The notes: generated from the sequence alone by a model not told the origin. Positions 10,315-20,400 are shown, counted from the first letter of the stretch. The stretch: DNA of 58,927 nucleotides from Gammaproteobacteria bacterium (GCA_030123805.1 JASJXV010000004.1:1-58927); one strand, 5' to 3'. Numbers and translations: made by a program.

Positions 10315-11827
10315 CGTTATTACTCCGATTGTTTATCAATCGACGCAGATCTGCAAACAGGTCTGTTGCCATCAGCCCGATCTCGCCGGTGCGAGATGCT
10401 ACCATATCAGCGGCTTTCGCATGCAGGCAGGCACCCAGTTGAGTTGCGTGCGACAGGGACAGACCCTGACAAATCAATCCGCCGATTATACCGGTTAACA
10501 CATCACCCATACCGCCACTTGACATGCCGGGATTGCCATATGGACAGATACTCGTAGTCCGGCCATCACATATCAGCGTTCCTGCACCCTTCAGCAATAC
10601 CACCCCACCGTATTGTCGCTGCAATAACTTGACCGCCTCGAATCGATTCTTTTGCACCTCCCCGGCAGTACAATGCAGCAGTCTCCCCGCTTCTCCCGGA
10701 TGTGGTGTTAATACCCAATTATCGCGATTTAATGCGTTCTTCCCGGCTATCAGATTCAGCCCATCTGCATCGACAACCAGTGGTTTTTTACTCTTCAGCA
10801 CGACTTGCAGCATCTGTTCGGACCAGGCGGTTCGACCCAATCCAGGACCGATGACCACCACCGAAAACCGTTCCGACTCGTTATCCAACAGTGACTCAAA
10901 TTCCTGCCCGGAATTAACGCCATTGACCATAATCTCAGGTTGCATGGTGACCAACGGTGTGACATGCTCTTGCCGCGTTGCAACACTCGTCAGGCCAGCA
11001 CCGGTTCTGGCCGCTGCTATTGCTGCCATTGCAATTGATCCCGGCATGCCCCTGTCTCCACCGACCAGTAACAGGTGGCCAAAGTCCCCTTTATGCGCAT
11101 TTTTTTGGCGCGGCGGCATTAGCTTCAAGAGTTCTTCAATGTCCAGAATGTCCGCCGTGCATTCGACATTCGCATACACGGATTCGGGAACTTCAAGATC
11201 TTCAAATTGCAAGACTCCCTTAAACTGAACGCCATCACCGGTGAACAGGCCGCATTTCAACCCGATGAAGGTGACAGTGAGGTCAGCAGTCACACAAGCG
11301 CCCATGACCATACCCGTATCCGCATCGAGCCCGGATGGAATATCAACTGCTACAACCGGTCGGCCACTGTTATTTATGGCGACAATCGGTCCCAGATACG
11401 ATTCACGCACCTCGCCCTGTAAACCGGTACCAAGCAACGCATCAACTATGACGTCTCCAGCCAAATCAGGTGAGGATGTATAACTTTCGATCCGGACATC
11501 TTGTTGTGCAGCCCATTGCCAGGCGAGCCGGGCATCACCTTTTAATTTATCCGGTGATACCAGCCATTTTACCTCTGCCCTGATACCTTTGAGCGCTGCG
11601 AGCCCTGCAACAATATAACCATCACCGGCATTGTTACCTGCCCCGCATAATACGGTTATGCTACCTGTAACCGGCCATCTATCGAGTAGTGCGGCCAGTG
11701 TCGCCGCACCGGCACGACGCATCAGAATTATGCCGGGAATCCCGTACCGGTTGATGGCTACGTCATCAAGTTGTCTCACAGCAGTGGCAGTATAGGCACA
11801 TCGCAGTGATCCATGGTTCTCACTCAT
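10295..11827 (-). CDS. nnr: Bifunctional NAD(P)H-hydrate epimerase/dehydratase
   Basis: Repairs damaged hydrated NADH and NADPH. The 510 residues are a fusion of an N-terminal YjeF epimerase (CGAGNNAGDGYIVAGLAALKG, VDIPSGLDADTG) to a C-terminal ADP/ATP-dependent dehydratase of ribokinase fold. The latter starts near PRQKNAHKGDFGHLLLVGG and holds VVIGPGLG, VLTPHPGEAGRLL and the catalytic NPGMSSGGMGDVLTG motif. It is the first gene of the run nnr-tsaE-amidase-mutL-miaA and is divergent from queG across 111 bases, where the promoters must lie. Confidence 0.95.
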   Translation of the reverse strand: MSENHGSLRCAYTATAVRQLDDVAINRYGIPGIILMRRAGAATLAALLDRWPVTGSITVLCGAGNNAGDGYIVAGLAALKGIRAEVKWLVSPDKLKGDARLAWQWAAQQDVRIESYTSSPDLAGDVIVDALLGTGLQGEVRESYLGPIVAINNSGRPVVAVDIPSGLDADTGMVMGACVTADLTVTFIGLKCGLFTGDGVQFKGVLQFEDLEVPESVYANVECTADILDIEELLKLMPPRQKNAHKGDFGHLLLVGGDRGMPGSIAMAAIAAARTGAGLTSVATRQEHVTPLVTMQPEIMVNGVNSGQEFESLLDNESERFSVVVIGPGLGRTAWSEQMLQVVLKSKKPLVVDADGLNLIAGKNALNRDNWVLTPHPGEAGRLLHCTAGEVQKNRFEAVKLLQRQYGGVVLLKGAGTLICDGRTTSICPYGNPGMSSGGMGDVLTGIIGGLICQGLSLSHATQLGACLHAKAADMVASRTGEIGLMATDLFADLRRLINNRSNNGALSGG

Positions 11828-11938
11828 ATATTGCCCTCGCCACCCTGTACAATACCCGCCACATCAAGATTTATATGGACATTTTACTCACTTTCGACTG
11901 ATTATAGGGGAATTAGCCATCCTGCTTAAGCTTTCCTC

Positions 11939-13057
11939 ATGTCTGTCAAAGTTTCGACCAAAGAATTTCAGCAACTCTCCGCAGACATCAAGTGCTGGGG
12001 TCAGGAGCTGGGATTTCAGCAGCTGGCTATTAGCGGCATCAATCTCGCAAGCGCAGAGCAACATCTGGATGCATGGTTAGCGAAAGACTACCACGGCGAG
12101 ATGTCGTATATGGCCTCACACGGGAAAAAGCGCAGTAGACCGGAACAACTGGTATCAGGTACGACCCGGATCATTAGCGCCAGGATGGACTATCTGCCGG
12201 CAGATACCAGACGCATGGAAACATTGAGATCACCGCTGCGAGCCTACATTTCCAGATATGCACTCGGTCGCGATTACCATAAGCTGATGCGTAAAAGGTT
12301 ATCCCGGTTGATAAGTCGCATTGTTGCGGAGGTGGGCAGCGACAGATATTCGTTTCGAGCGTTCACGGATAGCGCACCGGTTTTGGAAAAGGCAATAGCC
12401 GAAAATTCGGGTCTGGGCTGGATCGGAAAGAATACGCTGTTACTGAACAAATCCGCAGGTTCCTGGTTTTTCCTTGCTGAAATCTACACCGATCTGCCTC
12501 TCCCCCTGGATGAAATTGAACCTTACTCTCACTGCGGGTCCTGCACTGCCTGCCTTGATATCTGTCCAACCAGCGCTTTCACGGGTCCATACCAGCTTGA
12601 TGCCAGGCGCTGCATTTCCTACCTGACCATTGAACATAAATCCAGCATACCCACAGAACTACGGCCGCTCATGGGTAATCGGATTTTTGGCTGTGATGAC
12701 TGTCAGCTTGTCTGTCCGTGGAACAGATTCGAGCACCGGACTAATGAGGCAGATTTCCATCCCAGACATGACCTGGAGGATGCTGAATTGATCGATCTTT
12801 TCAATTGGTCCAGAGAGGAATTTCTGAACAAAACCGAAGGTTCGGCAATTCGTCGGGCTGGCTATGACTGCTGGTTACGCAATATTGCGATCGCACTGGG
12901 TAATGCCCCTGCAACAACGGACATAGTCAACACCCTGAATGCGAGATTAGCAGATGTTTCTGAACTGGTAAAAAAGCATATTCTATGGGCTTTGGATCAA
13001 CAGCAAAGGAAACTAGCTAGCGGACATTCGAAAGAACAATTCCCGATAAAACTTTAA
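11939..13057 (+). CDS. queG: Epoxyqueuosine reductase QueG
   Basis: A cobalamin and iron-sulfur enzyme that reduces epoxyqueuosine to queuosine in tRNA, the last step of the pathway. The 372 residues include the active-site region FTDSAPVLEKAIAENSGLGWIG near 140-161 (the family catalytic Asp is in TDSAP), followed by two 4Fe-4S motifs, CGSCTACLDICPT near 199 and CDDCQLVCPW near 251. The C-terminus is HEAT-like. The last 45 bases overlap the convergent orn gene. Confidence 0.95.
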   Translation: MSVKVSTKEFQQLSADIKCWGQELGFQQLAISGINLASAEQHLDAWLAKDYHGEMSYMASHGKKRSRPEQLVSGTTRIISARMDYLPADTRRMETLRSPLRAYISRYALGRDYHKLMRKRLSRLISRIVAEVGSDRYSFRAFTDSAPVLEKAIAENSGLGWIGKNTLLLNKSAGSWFFLAEIYTDLPLPLDEIEPYSHCGSCTACLDICPTSAFTGPYQLDARRCISYLTIEHKSSIPTELRPLMGNRIFGCDDCQLVCPWNRFEHRTNEADFHPRHDLEDAELIDLFNWSREEFLNKTEGSAIRRAGYDCWLRNIAIALGNAPATTDIVNTLNARLADVSELVKKHILWALDQQQRKLASGHSKEQFPIKL

Positions 13058-13564
13058 CTCTTCAATGGATTCACGCACATCCTCCAGGGCCTGATGTCGA
13101 TCACTTTTCTCAAATCCGGCATATATTTCGGGACGCCAGCGCTTGGCCAGTTCTTTGATTGTGCTCACATCGATACTTCTGTAATGGAGAAAATTGTCCA
13201 GGTGTGGAAGATAACGCACAATGAAGCGTCGATCCTGCCCTATACTATTACCACATAGCGGGGATGCCCTGTCATCCACGTACAATCTCAGAAATTTGAG
13301 TATTTTTTCTTCCGCTTCTTTTATTGATACACCCTCGGATTTGACTCGCTCCAAAAGACCTGATTTCGTGTGGTGGGAGACATTCCATTCATCCATTGCG
13401 TCCAACAGGCTGTCTTCCTGAAAAACGGTAATTACCGGTCCTACAGCAACTATATCAAGATCAGAGTCAGTGACGATGATAGCTATCTCCAGCACACCAT
13501 CAACTTCAGGATCCAGACCGGTCATTTCCATATCAAGCCAGACAAGATTGTCCGATCGACTCAC
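13013..13564 (-). CDS. orn: Oligoribonuclease
   Basis: A 3'-5' exoribonuclease that degrades 2-5 nucleotide RNAs and also clears pGpG from c-di-GMP breakdown. The 183-residue DEDDh protein starts LVWLDMEMTGLDPEVDGVLE (Exo I with D and E near residues 11-13). It contains the Exo II region NSIGQDRRFIVRYLP and Exo III HQALEDVRESIEELKFYR. Convergent with queG, with a 45-base 3' overlap. A functional pairing with the c-di-GMP-related FimX 5 kb away is possible but only inferred. Confidence 0.96.
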   Translation of the reverse strand: MSRSDNLVWLDMEMTGLDPEVDGVLEIAIIVTDSDLDIVAVGPVITVFQEDSLLDAMDEWNVSHHTKSGLLERVKSEGVSIKEAEEKILKFLRLYVDDRASPLCGNSIGQDRRFIVRYLPHLDNFLHYRSIDVSTIKELAKRWRPEIYAGFEKSDRHQALEDVRESIEELKFYRELFFRMSAS

Positions 13565-13719
13565 GGCAATATACCTTTGCTATCCGCCAAAGACTTGAGT
13601 GTACATGAATTTCGCGTTTGAAAACCACCTGCTGTGCCATTTTGTAAGCCGTCGGTCCTGACATGAATATCTCCTTCCAGTACAATCAGTTGACCCTAAT
13701 CACTAAAGAATAACTATCA

Positions 13720-14523
13720 ATGTTACCGCTCATATTAGAGCCACAGGATCTGGAACCAATCCTGGGCAACAAAGAACTGCTGATCATCGATCTCTGTAGT
13801 AATGCAAACTACAGCGTTAAGCACATCCCGGGGGCAATTCATGTGGCATCCAGTGAACTTGTCTCGGGCATTAAACCTGCTACCGGCAAGCTACCGGCGC
13901 GCCAGAAGCTGTCAGCGCTATTTTCTCGCATAGGTTTGTCAGATGATCTGCACGTTGTTGCATATGATGATGAAGGCGGAGGTTGGGCGGGTCGATTCCT
14001 ATGGACTCTGGAGGTAATTGGTCACACATCCTGGTCCTACCTGAACGGTGGGTTGATCGCCTGGATGAAAGAGCAGCGAGCCCTGGAATCAGAGCCATCC
14101 ATACCGGTCGCCGCGGTTATCGAAGTAGAGGTCTGTTCGGATGCTATCGCTGAGAAAGAAACTGTCCTCAATGCATTGACTGATGCTCAGATCGTGATTT
14201 GGGATGCCAGATCCGCGGAAGAGTTTTCGGGTATCCGACAATTTGCCGCCAGAGGTGGCCACATTCCGGGTGCTATCAACCTGGATTGGCTCGACACTAT
14301 GGATCGGAATCGGGGCTTGCGGATCCGGACAGACATATCGGATGTTCTGCAGTCGCACGGAATGACAAAAGAAAAACGGGTAATTACACACTGTCAAACC
14401 CACCATCGATCCGGATTAACCTGGCTAATTGGAAAAGCGCTGAACTACGATATTAAGGCCTACCATGGTTCCTGGTCTGAGTGGGGCAATGATCCGAAAA
14501 CACCCATTGAACAAGGCGCATGA
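13720..14523 (+). CDS. Two-domain rhodanese sulfurtransferase
   Basis: A thiosulfate or 3-mercaptopyruvate sulfurtransferase-type enzyme of 267 residues. The N-terminal rhodanese domain (IIDLCSNANYSVKHIPGAIH) is inactive-like. The C-terminal domain holds WDARSAEEFSG, GHIPGAINLDWLD and the active-site loop THCQTHHRSGLT near 224-235 with the catalytic Cys. The stop overlaps the psd start as ATGA, so the pair is translationally coupled, and the same pair is found beside orn in pseudomonads. The physiological sulfur donor cannot be told from sequence. Confidence 0.9.
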   Translation: MLPLILEPQDLEPILGNKELLIIDLCSNANYSVKHIPGAIHVASSELVSGIKPATGKLPARQKLSALFSRIGLSDDLHVVAYDDEGGGWAGRFLWTLEVIGHTSWSYLNGGLIAWMKEQRALESEPSIPVAAVIEVEVCSDAIAEKETVLNALTDAQIVIWDARSAEEFSGIRQFAARGGHIPGAINLDWLDTMDRNRGLRIRTDISDVLQSHGMTKEKRVITHCQTHHRSGLTWLIGKALNYDIKAYHGSWSEWGNDPKTPIEQGA

Positions 14524-15371
14524 AGCAGCTTTTTGTGTTGCTGCAATATGCGGTACCTCACCATCTGCTCTCCCGGATAATGGGAGCTCTGGCAGAGTGC
14601 CGCTGGCCCTGGCTGAAGAATCCGCTGATCAGACTTTTCATCGATGTCTACAAGGTTGATATGTCGGAAGCTGTAAAATCTGATGCTGCCGCTTTTAGCT
14701 GCTTCAATGACTTCTTCACACGGGAATTGAGACCGAACGTCAGACCCATATGCACTGCAACGAATATCCTGGTTTCGCCGGTTGACGGATCTGTCAGCGA
14801 GGTTGGCCGGATCAACTCAGACATAATTATCCAAGCGAAAGGAAACAACTACACACTAGCAAATCTGTTGGGAGGTGCAGAAAAGCTGTCGGACTATTTC
14901 CTCGATGGTTCTTTCATTACGCTATACCTGTCACCCAAAGACTATCATCGCGTACACTCACCACTGGGAGGGAACTTGATTGCATCGTTTTATCTTCCCG
15001 GGAGTCTTTTTTCTGTAAATGAAACCACCGTTAATAGTGTACCGAATCTTTTCTCCAGAAATGAGCGTCTGGTGATGTTGTTTGATACAGCTTGTGGAAA
15101 AATGGTACTGATCATGGTGGGAGCGATGCTTGTGGCAGGTATCAAAACAGTCTGGCGCGATGGCGTATACCGGCCAAATGTAAGGTTCTCGGATCACTTG
15201 CCAATTCCGCAAAGCTTCGAAACAGGAGATGAATTGGGTCAATTTCAACTTGGATCTACAGTGATTCTTCTTTTCGAACCGGACACTGTCAACTGGGACG
15301 AAGGCGTTGCTAATCAAAGGGTAGTGAAGCAGGGTGAGAGACTGGCCAGCTTTTCAGGATCCGATGCATAG
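14520..15371 (+). CDS. psd: Phosphatidylserine decarboxylase proenzyme
   Basis: Makes phosphatidylethanolamine from phosphatidylserine at the inner membrane. The 283-residue proenzyme carries the self-cleavage motif LGSTV near residues 238-242; cutting between Gly and Ser generates the pyruvoyl group. Other family motifs are FFTRELRP, SPVDGSVSE, FITLYLSPKDYHRVHSP and LFSVNETTV. Length is typical. Coupled by ATGA overlap to the rhodanese gene. Confidence 0.95.
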   Translation: MKQLFVLLQYAVPHHLLSRIMGALAECRWPWLKNPLIRLFIDVYKVDMSEAVKSDAAAFSCFNDFFTRELRPNVRPICTATNILVSPVDGSVSEVGRINSDIIIQAKGNNYTLANLLGGAEKLSDYFLDGSFITLYLSPKDYHRVHSPLGGNLIASFYLPGSLFSVNETTVNSVPNLFSRNERLVMLFDTACGKMVLIMVGAMLVAGIKTVWRDGVYRPNVRFSDHLPIPQSFETGDELGQFQLGSTVILLFEPDTVNWDEGVANQRVVKQGERLASFSGSDA

Positions 15372-15420
15372 ATCAGCTATTGTCTTTACTTGTCATGCCG
15401 CATGCGGGCTTTCCAGTTGT

Positions 15421-16428
15421 TCACGCAATTGAGCTGGGAAACGCCAGAATCTCACGCATCGATTCTACCCCTGTCAGGAGCATCAGGAGACGGTCGATAC
15501 CCAAAGCAACACCGGCGCATTCAGGTAATCCGTGTGCCATGGCAGATAACAATTTTTGGTCCGGGGAAATCACTGGTAATTTCTCGAGCTTACGGCTTGC
15601 ATTATCGACACTGAACCGATCACGTAACTCGTCCGCATCTCGCAGCTCGAAATATCCGTTGGCGATCTCCATTTTCTGAATATAGAGTTCAAATCTCTGA
15701 GCAACCCGATCCCCCTGAATCGACAAATGTGAAGCCGACAGAGCAGCCTGACAAATTGGGAAGTCATATACGAAGGTAGGTTCAATCAGGGAGGATGCCA
15801 ATGTCTCGCTCATCAATAAGTCCAGACAAAAACTGCGTGCCATGGATTCAGACGCATAATCAAGCTGAGATTGATCAATTGCCACGTTTTCTCTCACCAG
15901 TTTCGTAAGTTCATCGATGCTTGACTGATGTGGATTTACCTTGAAATATTTCTCAAAAAGGCTGCGGTAGCTCACCCTGACACACTTGCTCAGCCCAAGA
16001 ATTGCAGCAATAAGCTCTTCTACTTCAGCCATCAAAGCAGCGTGGTCAAATCCAACCCGATACCATTCGAGGATGCTGAATTCCGGATTGTGAAGTGCCC
16101 CCGTCTCTCCCTGGCGAAAGGATTTACAAATCTGATAGATGGAACCCGAACCGGCGGCAAGTAACCTTTTCATGTGGAATTCTGGCGATGTCTGCAAATA
16201 CCAGGATTCCGCGTTATCACTGGTCTCAAAACTGCTCAGGTGGGGATCAATCGCCGTGCTTCTGCCTAATATGGGAGTTTCAACCTCCATCACATACCGG
16301 TCTCTGAAAAATGACCTGATATTTTCCAGCAACTTGGACCGAGCCAGAATTATTTCAGTTGTTGCGGCCGGTTGCCAGGCCAAAGGATCTGGCCTTGTGT
16401 CATGATTTGACACGATTCTGATACTCAC
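15421..16428 (-). CDS. epmA: EF-P-lysine ligase EpmA
   Basis: Attaches (R)-beta-lysine to the tip lysine of elongation factor P. It is a truncated class II lysyl-tRNA synthetase of 335 residues without the anticodon-binding domain. Motif 2-like [23 protein letters not shown] is present, as is motif 3-like [18 protein letters not shown] near 304-321. Its reading frame overlaps the end of efp by 29 bases, so the two are coupled. With epmB across efp, the locus carries target, ligase and aminomutase together. Confidence 0.95.
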   Translation of the reverse strand: MSIRIVSNHDTRPDPLAWQPAATTEIILARSKLLENIRSFFRDRYVMEVETPILGRSTAIDPHLSSFETSDNAESWYLQTSPEFHMKRLLAAGSGSIYQICKSFRQGETGALHNPEFSILEWYRVGFDHAALMAEVEELIAAILGLSKCVRVSYRSLFEKYFKVNPHQSSIDELTKLVRENVAIDQSQLDYASESMARSFCLDLLMSETLASSLIEPTFVYDFPICQAALSASHLSIQGDRVAQRFELYIQKMEIANGYFELRDADELRDRFSVDNASRKLEKLPVISPDQKLLSAMAHGLPECAGVALGIDRLLMLLTGVESMREILAFPSSIA

Positions 16429-16972
16429 CGGTTCTGGTATCTATTCGTATCACTTCGCCAATACTCAGAAACAGGGGTACCTTAACTATTGCGCCAGTGC
16501 TCAATGTTGCGGGTTTGGTGCCACCACTGGCCGTATCACCCTTAAGTCCGGGATCTGTATCGACAATCTCCAATTCAACAAAGTTCGGGGTTGATACGCC
16601 AATGGGTACGTCATTCCATAAAGTAACCGTACATGTGTCTTGTTCTTGCAGCCAGAGCAGACAGCCTTCCACGGCTTTTCTATCTGCACCCAATTGCTCA
16701 AAACTGCCGTCTGTTCTCATAAAGTACCAGTATTCAGCGTCGTTATAGAGATACTCCATCTCAGTTTCGATTACGTCCGCTGCTTCTATGGATTCTCCCG
16801 ATTTGAAGGTTCTCTCCCAGACTCTGCCTGTCTTCAGGTTTCGCAACTTGACTCTGTTGAACGCCTGACCTTTTCCGGGCTTCACAAATTCATTTTCCAC
16901 GATGGAGCAGGGGTCACCCTCCAGTAATACTTTAAGACCTGATTTGAATTCATTGGTAGAATAGCTTGCCAT
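16400..16972 (-). CDS. efp: Elongation factor P
   Basis: Relieves ribosome stalling at polyproline stretches. Starting at [14 protein letters not shown] gives 190 residues; six further residues are possible upstream (MVREGP) but do not belong to the family. The tip loop reads [14 protein letters not shown], with Lys at position 34, the residue beta-lysylated by EpmA. OB domains follow, ending [21 protein letters not shown]. It is divergent from epmB across 30 bases and overlaps epmA downstream. Confidence 0.96.
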   Translation of the reverse strand: MASYSTNEFKSGLKVLLEGDPCSIVENEFVKPGKGQAFNRVKLRNLKTGRVWERTFKSGESIEAADVIETEMEYLYNDAEYWYFMRTDGSFEQLGADRKAVEGCLLWLQEQDTCTVTLWNDVPIGVSTPNFVELEIVDTDPGLKGDTASGGTKPATLSTGAIVKVPLFLSIGEVIRIDTRTGEYQNRVKS

Positions 16973-17002
16973 TGGACCCTCTCTCACCAAGCAAAAGCGC
17001 TA

Positions 17003-18007
17003 ATGATACCCTTATCCGATCAGAGTTGGCAGCATCAATCCTGGCAGGAGTCGTTATCTTCGTCACTTCTTAAGGTCGAAGATCTGCTGGCATATCTGGA
17101 GCTGGATCTGCCGCCATCACAGTGGCTGGAAAAACCTGATTTCCCGCTGTTTGTACCACGGCCATATCTATCCCGCATAGAGAAGGGTAACGCCAAGGAT
17201 CCATTACTCCTCCAGGTTTTACCGCTAACCAGTGAATTGCACGATTCACAGGAATTCAGCAAAGACCCGCTTAATGAGTCATCGTTCACACCTCGGAAGG
17301 GTCTGCTGCATAAGTACCGGGGTCGCGTGCTCATTATTGCCAGCGGGACATGCGCTATTAACTGTCGATATTGCTTTCGTCGGCACTTCCCCTACCAGGA
17401 ACAGCAACCTGACCGCAACGCCTGGGAGGCGATTTTCGACTATATTGCAAGGCAACCATCAATTTCTGAGGTCATTCTTTCCGGTGGTGACCCACTGACT
17501 CTGAACGACACCAGGTTATCCTGGATTGCATCTGAACTGGCAAAAATCCCGCACATATCGCGTTTAAGAGTCCACTCGCGATTACCGATCGTAATTCCCC
17601 AACGCATATCTCCTTCTTTGCTCGACTGGATTGAAGCAACTCCTCTTCAGATCGTGATGGTGATTCACTGCAATCACCCCAATGAACTTGACGAACAGGT
17701 AGCTCTGTATTTACAAAAACTTCGACATGCAGGTGTATCCCTACTCAATCAGAGTGTCTTGCTGGCAGGCATCAATGATTCAGCAGAGGTCATCATCTCT
17801 CTGTCGGAGAAATTGTTTGAAATGGATGTTCTGCCCTATTATTTGCATATGCTGGACAAGGTATCCGGCGCAAGCCACTTTGAAGTTTCAAGCAATGCAG
17901 CTCGAAAAATATATCAACAGGTGATTGCTGGGCTACCGGGTTATCTGGTTCCAAAACTGGTGATGGATAGGCCGGGTACCGGTTCAAAAACGCTGATTTT
18001 ACCCTGA
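17003..18007 (+). CDS. epmB: EF-P lysine 2,3-aminomutase EpmB
   Basis: A radical SAM enzyme that converts (S)-alpha-lysine to (R)-beta-lysine for EF-P modification. The 334 residues include the cluster motif CAINCRYCF near 118-126, then LSGGDPLTLND, HCNHPNELDEQV, LLNQSVLLAGIND and a PLP-lysine region near the C-terminus (GYLVPKLVMDRPGTGSKTL). It is shorter than catabolic lysine aminomutases, as expected for this family. Placed divergently next to efp, its substrate pathway partner. Confidence 0.94.
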   Translation: MIPLSDQSWQHQSWQESLSSSLLKVEDLLAYLELDLPPSQWLEKPDFPLFVPRPYLSRIEKGNAKDPLLLQVLPLTSELHDSQEFSKDPLNESSFTPRKGLLHKYRGRVLIIASGTCAINCRYCFRRHFPYQEQQPDRNAWEAIFDYIARQPSISEVILSGGDPLTLNDTRLSWIASELAKIPHISRLRVHSRLPIVIPQRISPSLLDWIEATPLQIVMVIHCNHPNELDEQVALYLQKLRHAGVSLLNQSVLLAGINDSAEVIISLSEKLFEMDVLPYYLHMLDKVSGASHFEVSSNAARKIYQQVIAGLPGYLVPKLVMDRPGTGSKTLILP

Positions 18008-18170
18008 TCCAGCTCCGACCCGGTAAATCATCAGTAAAATTAAAGCCTTGCCACCTCAGCGTGCTTCACTCGAGTGCACCAGTGCCTGAAGACCCTCTAC
18101 AGTGATTTCGCCAATCAGCAATAGTATCTGCTATAGTATCCGACTCAGAATCCCCGATTGAATAGTGCCC

Positions 18171-20249
18171 ATGTCCGACCAGACGCCAGTCAGACTTCTG
18201 ATACTGGATAACTCACAAAACAGAGCGGAGGAGTTGATCGAGCTATTACGAAACTCTGGACGTGCTACACGTGCACACCAAATAGAATCTCATGAAAGCC
18301 TGCAATCACTCTTGAAAGCACGGTCATGGGACCTGTTTCTGTCGAGACCAGAAGCCAACGATGTTACAGCGGAGCAGGCAATAGCACTTGTCAAAGAATT
18401 TGAGAGAGATATTCCGTTCATTCTGTTAGCCGACGATAACAATGTAGAGTCCATTACGGCTGGGCTTCGAATGGGTGCAAACGACGTCGCGCTCGAGGAT
18501 GATGAGGAAAGGCTTATCCTGATTATAAACAGGGAGCTTGAAAATCTGGAGACCCGGCGCTGCAGACGCCAAGCAGATATTGAACGCAAAGAAATTGAAA
18601 GACGCTGCCAATTGTTACTGGAGAGTTCGAAAGCAGCCATTTCCTACGTGCATGAGGGAATGCACATTTTTGCGAACACTGTCTATTGTGAACTCTTCGG
18701 GTTTGAGGAATTTGATGACCTGGAGATTGTCCCCATAGTCGATCTGATCGCACCGGATGATCAGAACAGTTTCAAGAAGTTCCTGAAATCTTTCAGCGAC
18801 AATGAAGATACATCGGAAGAATTTAAGTTCGTACACAGCGATGGATCCCCTATCCCTGCACAGATGAATCTGTCCCGTGCTCAATATGACGGCGAACCAT
18901 GCACCCAGGTAATTATCAGGCCTAATGATGATGATCAGAAATTTGAGGCTCGCCTCAAGGAACTGAGCTATCAGGACCAGATAACAGGTTTACCCAATCG
19001 CAGGCGATTCATCGAATTGCTGGATCTGGCAGTCGAGCGGGCGGCTAATGGTAATGAATCGTCAATCGTTTTCTATATTGTTCCAGATGAGTTTGAGGAT
19101 ATTGTTACACAGTCAGGCCTGGCCGATGCTGATTTGATACTAGGCGATATCGCGAATCTTATGAACAGTTGCTTGAACGAATCCCATCTTCTGGCCAAAT
19201 TTGGTGATGATGCTTTTACACTGCTTTACCCGAACGGCCACAAGGAAGAGGCTGCGAAACTCGCCAAGGTGATTCGAGACAGCGTTGAATCACACCTGTT
19301 TGAGGTCGCTGGTAAAACCTACCAGCTCACCGTAAGTATCGGCCTGGCTCTAGTCACCGAGAGTTCGACCAATTCCGAACAGATCATCTCGCGAAGTCGA
19401 CGGGCGTTGGCAGATGCACCCGTTGGTAACAGTGTTGTGTTCTACCACGCCAAGAAGGCGGTTGAAGCAACAGCAAAGGATGCTGCGAAGGACGAACTCA
19501 GAGAGCTGGTAACATCTGCTTTTGACAAGGGTCGGCTGAAGCTGCTATTTCAACCAATCATCAGCCTTCATGGCGATGATGATGAGCAGTTTGAGGTACT
19601 TCTCAGGCTAGTGGACGACGACAATAACGAGTTGGGTCCGAGGAAATTCATTGACATCGTTCACGAAGAAGATCTATCCATTAAACTCGATCGCTGGGTT
19701 ATTCTGCAGTCAATTAAGTTACTCGCGGCCCATAGAAGTGCGGGAAACCAAACTCGACTTTTCATTAACATAACCCACAAGACAATTGCCGATGATACAT
19801 TTTTGCCGTGGGTCAATGTGGCGCTGAAGGCGGCCCGACTGCCCATTGATGCTGTAATCTTTCAGTTTCATGAATCAGATGCAATCACCTATATGAAGCA
19901 AGCGAGTATATTCACCCAGGGATTAAAGGAGTTACACTGCAAAGCCTCCATCAATCACTTCGGCTGCTCGTTGAATCCTTTCAACACTCTAAAGCATTTA
20001 ACCGTCGACTATGTGAAACTGGATGATTCTTACGCACAGAATGTTGATTCAAACACGGATAAGAGCAAGGAATTGATGGATACGGTTAAATCATTACAAG
20101 CCAAGGGAGTGCTAACAGCCATTTCCGGTGTCGAGTCGCCCATGATTTTGTCGACACTTTGGGAGGCCGGGGTAAATTACATCCAGGGGAACTATTTGTC
20201 AGAACCCCTTGAAACCATGGATTACGACTTTGCCAGTGAAGATATGTAG
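18171..20249 (+). CDS. fimX: FimX-like REC-PAS-GGDEF-EAL c-di-GMP effector
   Basis: Probable c-di-GMP receptor controlling type IV pilus assembly at the cell pole. The 692 residues (from ATG; GTG at 18165 also possible) hold an N-terminal receiver-like domain (about 1-125), PAS (about 145-255), GGDEF (about 270-420) and EAL (about 440-690). Both enzymatic signatures are degenerate: GGDEF reads GDDAF and EAL reads EVL, as known for Pseudomonas FimX, whose length is nearly identical. It lies convergent with serB, as fimX does in P. aeruginosa. A sensor that binds rather than makes or degrades c-di-GMP is the best reading. Confidence 0.88.
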   Translation: MSDQTPVRLLILDNSQNRAEELIELLRNSGRATRAHQIESHESLQSLLKARSWDLFLSRPEANDVTAEQAIALVKEFERDIPFILLADDNNVESITAGLRMGANDVALEDDEERLILIINRELENLETRRCRRQADIERKEIERRCQLLLESSKAAISYVHEGMHIFANTVYCELFGFEEFDDLEIVPIVDLIAPDDQNSFKKFLKSFSDNEDTSEEFKFVHSDGSPIPAQMNLSRAQYDGEPCTQVIIRPNDDDQKFEARLKELSYQDQITGLPNRRRFIELLDLAVERAANGNESSIVFYIVPDEFEDIVTQSGLADADLILGDIANLMNSCLNESHLLAKFGDDAFTLLYPNGHKEEAAKLAKVIRDSVESHLFEVAGKTYQLTVSIGLALVTESSTNSEQIISRSRRALADAPVGNSVVFYHAKKAVEATAKDAAKDELRELVTSAFDKGRLKLLFQPIISLHGDDDEQFEVLLRLVDDDNNELGPRKFIDIVHEEDLSIKLDRWVILQSIKLLAAHRSAGNQTRLFINITHKTIADDTFLPWVNVALKAARLPIDAVIFQFHESDAITYMKQASIFTQGLKELHCKASINHFGCSLNPFNTLKHLTVDYVKLDDSYAQNVDSNTDKSKELMDTVKSLQAKGVLTAISGVESPMILSTLWEAGVNYIQGNYLSEPLETMDYDFASEDM

Positions 20250-20263
20250 ATGGCTCGCACTGG

Positions 20264-20400
20264 AAGGCTGTACGAGATGTCGGACAGCCTTCTGATAGCT
20301 TGCAAGCAATTGATCCAGGAGGTTTTTTTTGGATCAATTCTTGACTAATACAGCAAGACAAGGTGTGTTAACGCTTTTTGCGGAGCAAGTTAATACATAG
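20264..20400. repeat. Composite hairpin repeat, copy A (empty site)
   Basis: Fills the gap between convergent fimX and serB. Three structures follow one another: AAGGCTGT/ACAGCCTT (20264-20291), AATTGATCCA/TGGATCAATT (20308-20317 with 20330-20339) and a TTAAC/GTTAA stem enclosing TTGCTCCGCAA (20363-20400). The whole block recurs in reverse orientation at 22974-23346, where the last structure is split by an inserted element. It may act as the fimX/serB terminator, though no long U run follows. Confidence 0.85.

Noticed and set aside
10524-11228. 234-codon frame opposite nnr
   Set aside because: Ser/Pro-rich antisense shadow of nnr.
18128-18170. Promoter of fimX (TATAGT at 18132)
   Set aside because: No -35 hexamer at proper spacing, so not reported as a feature.
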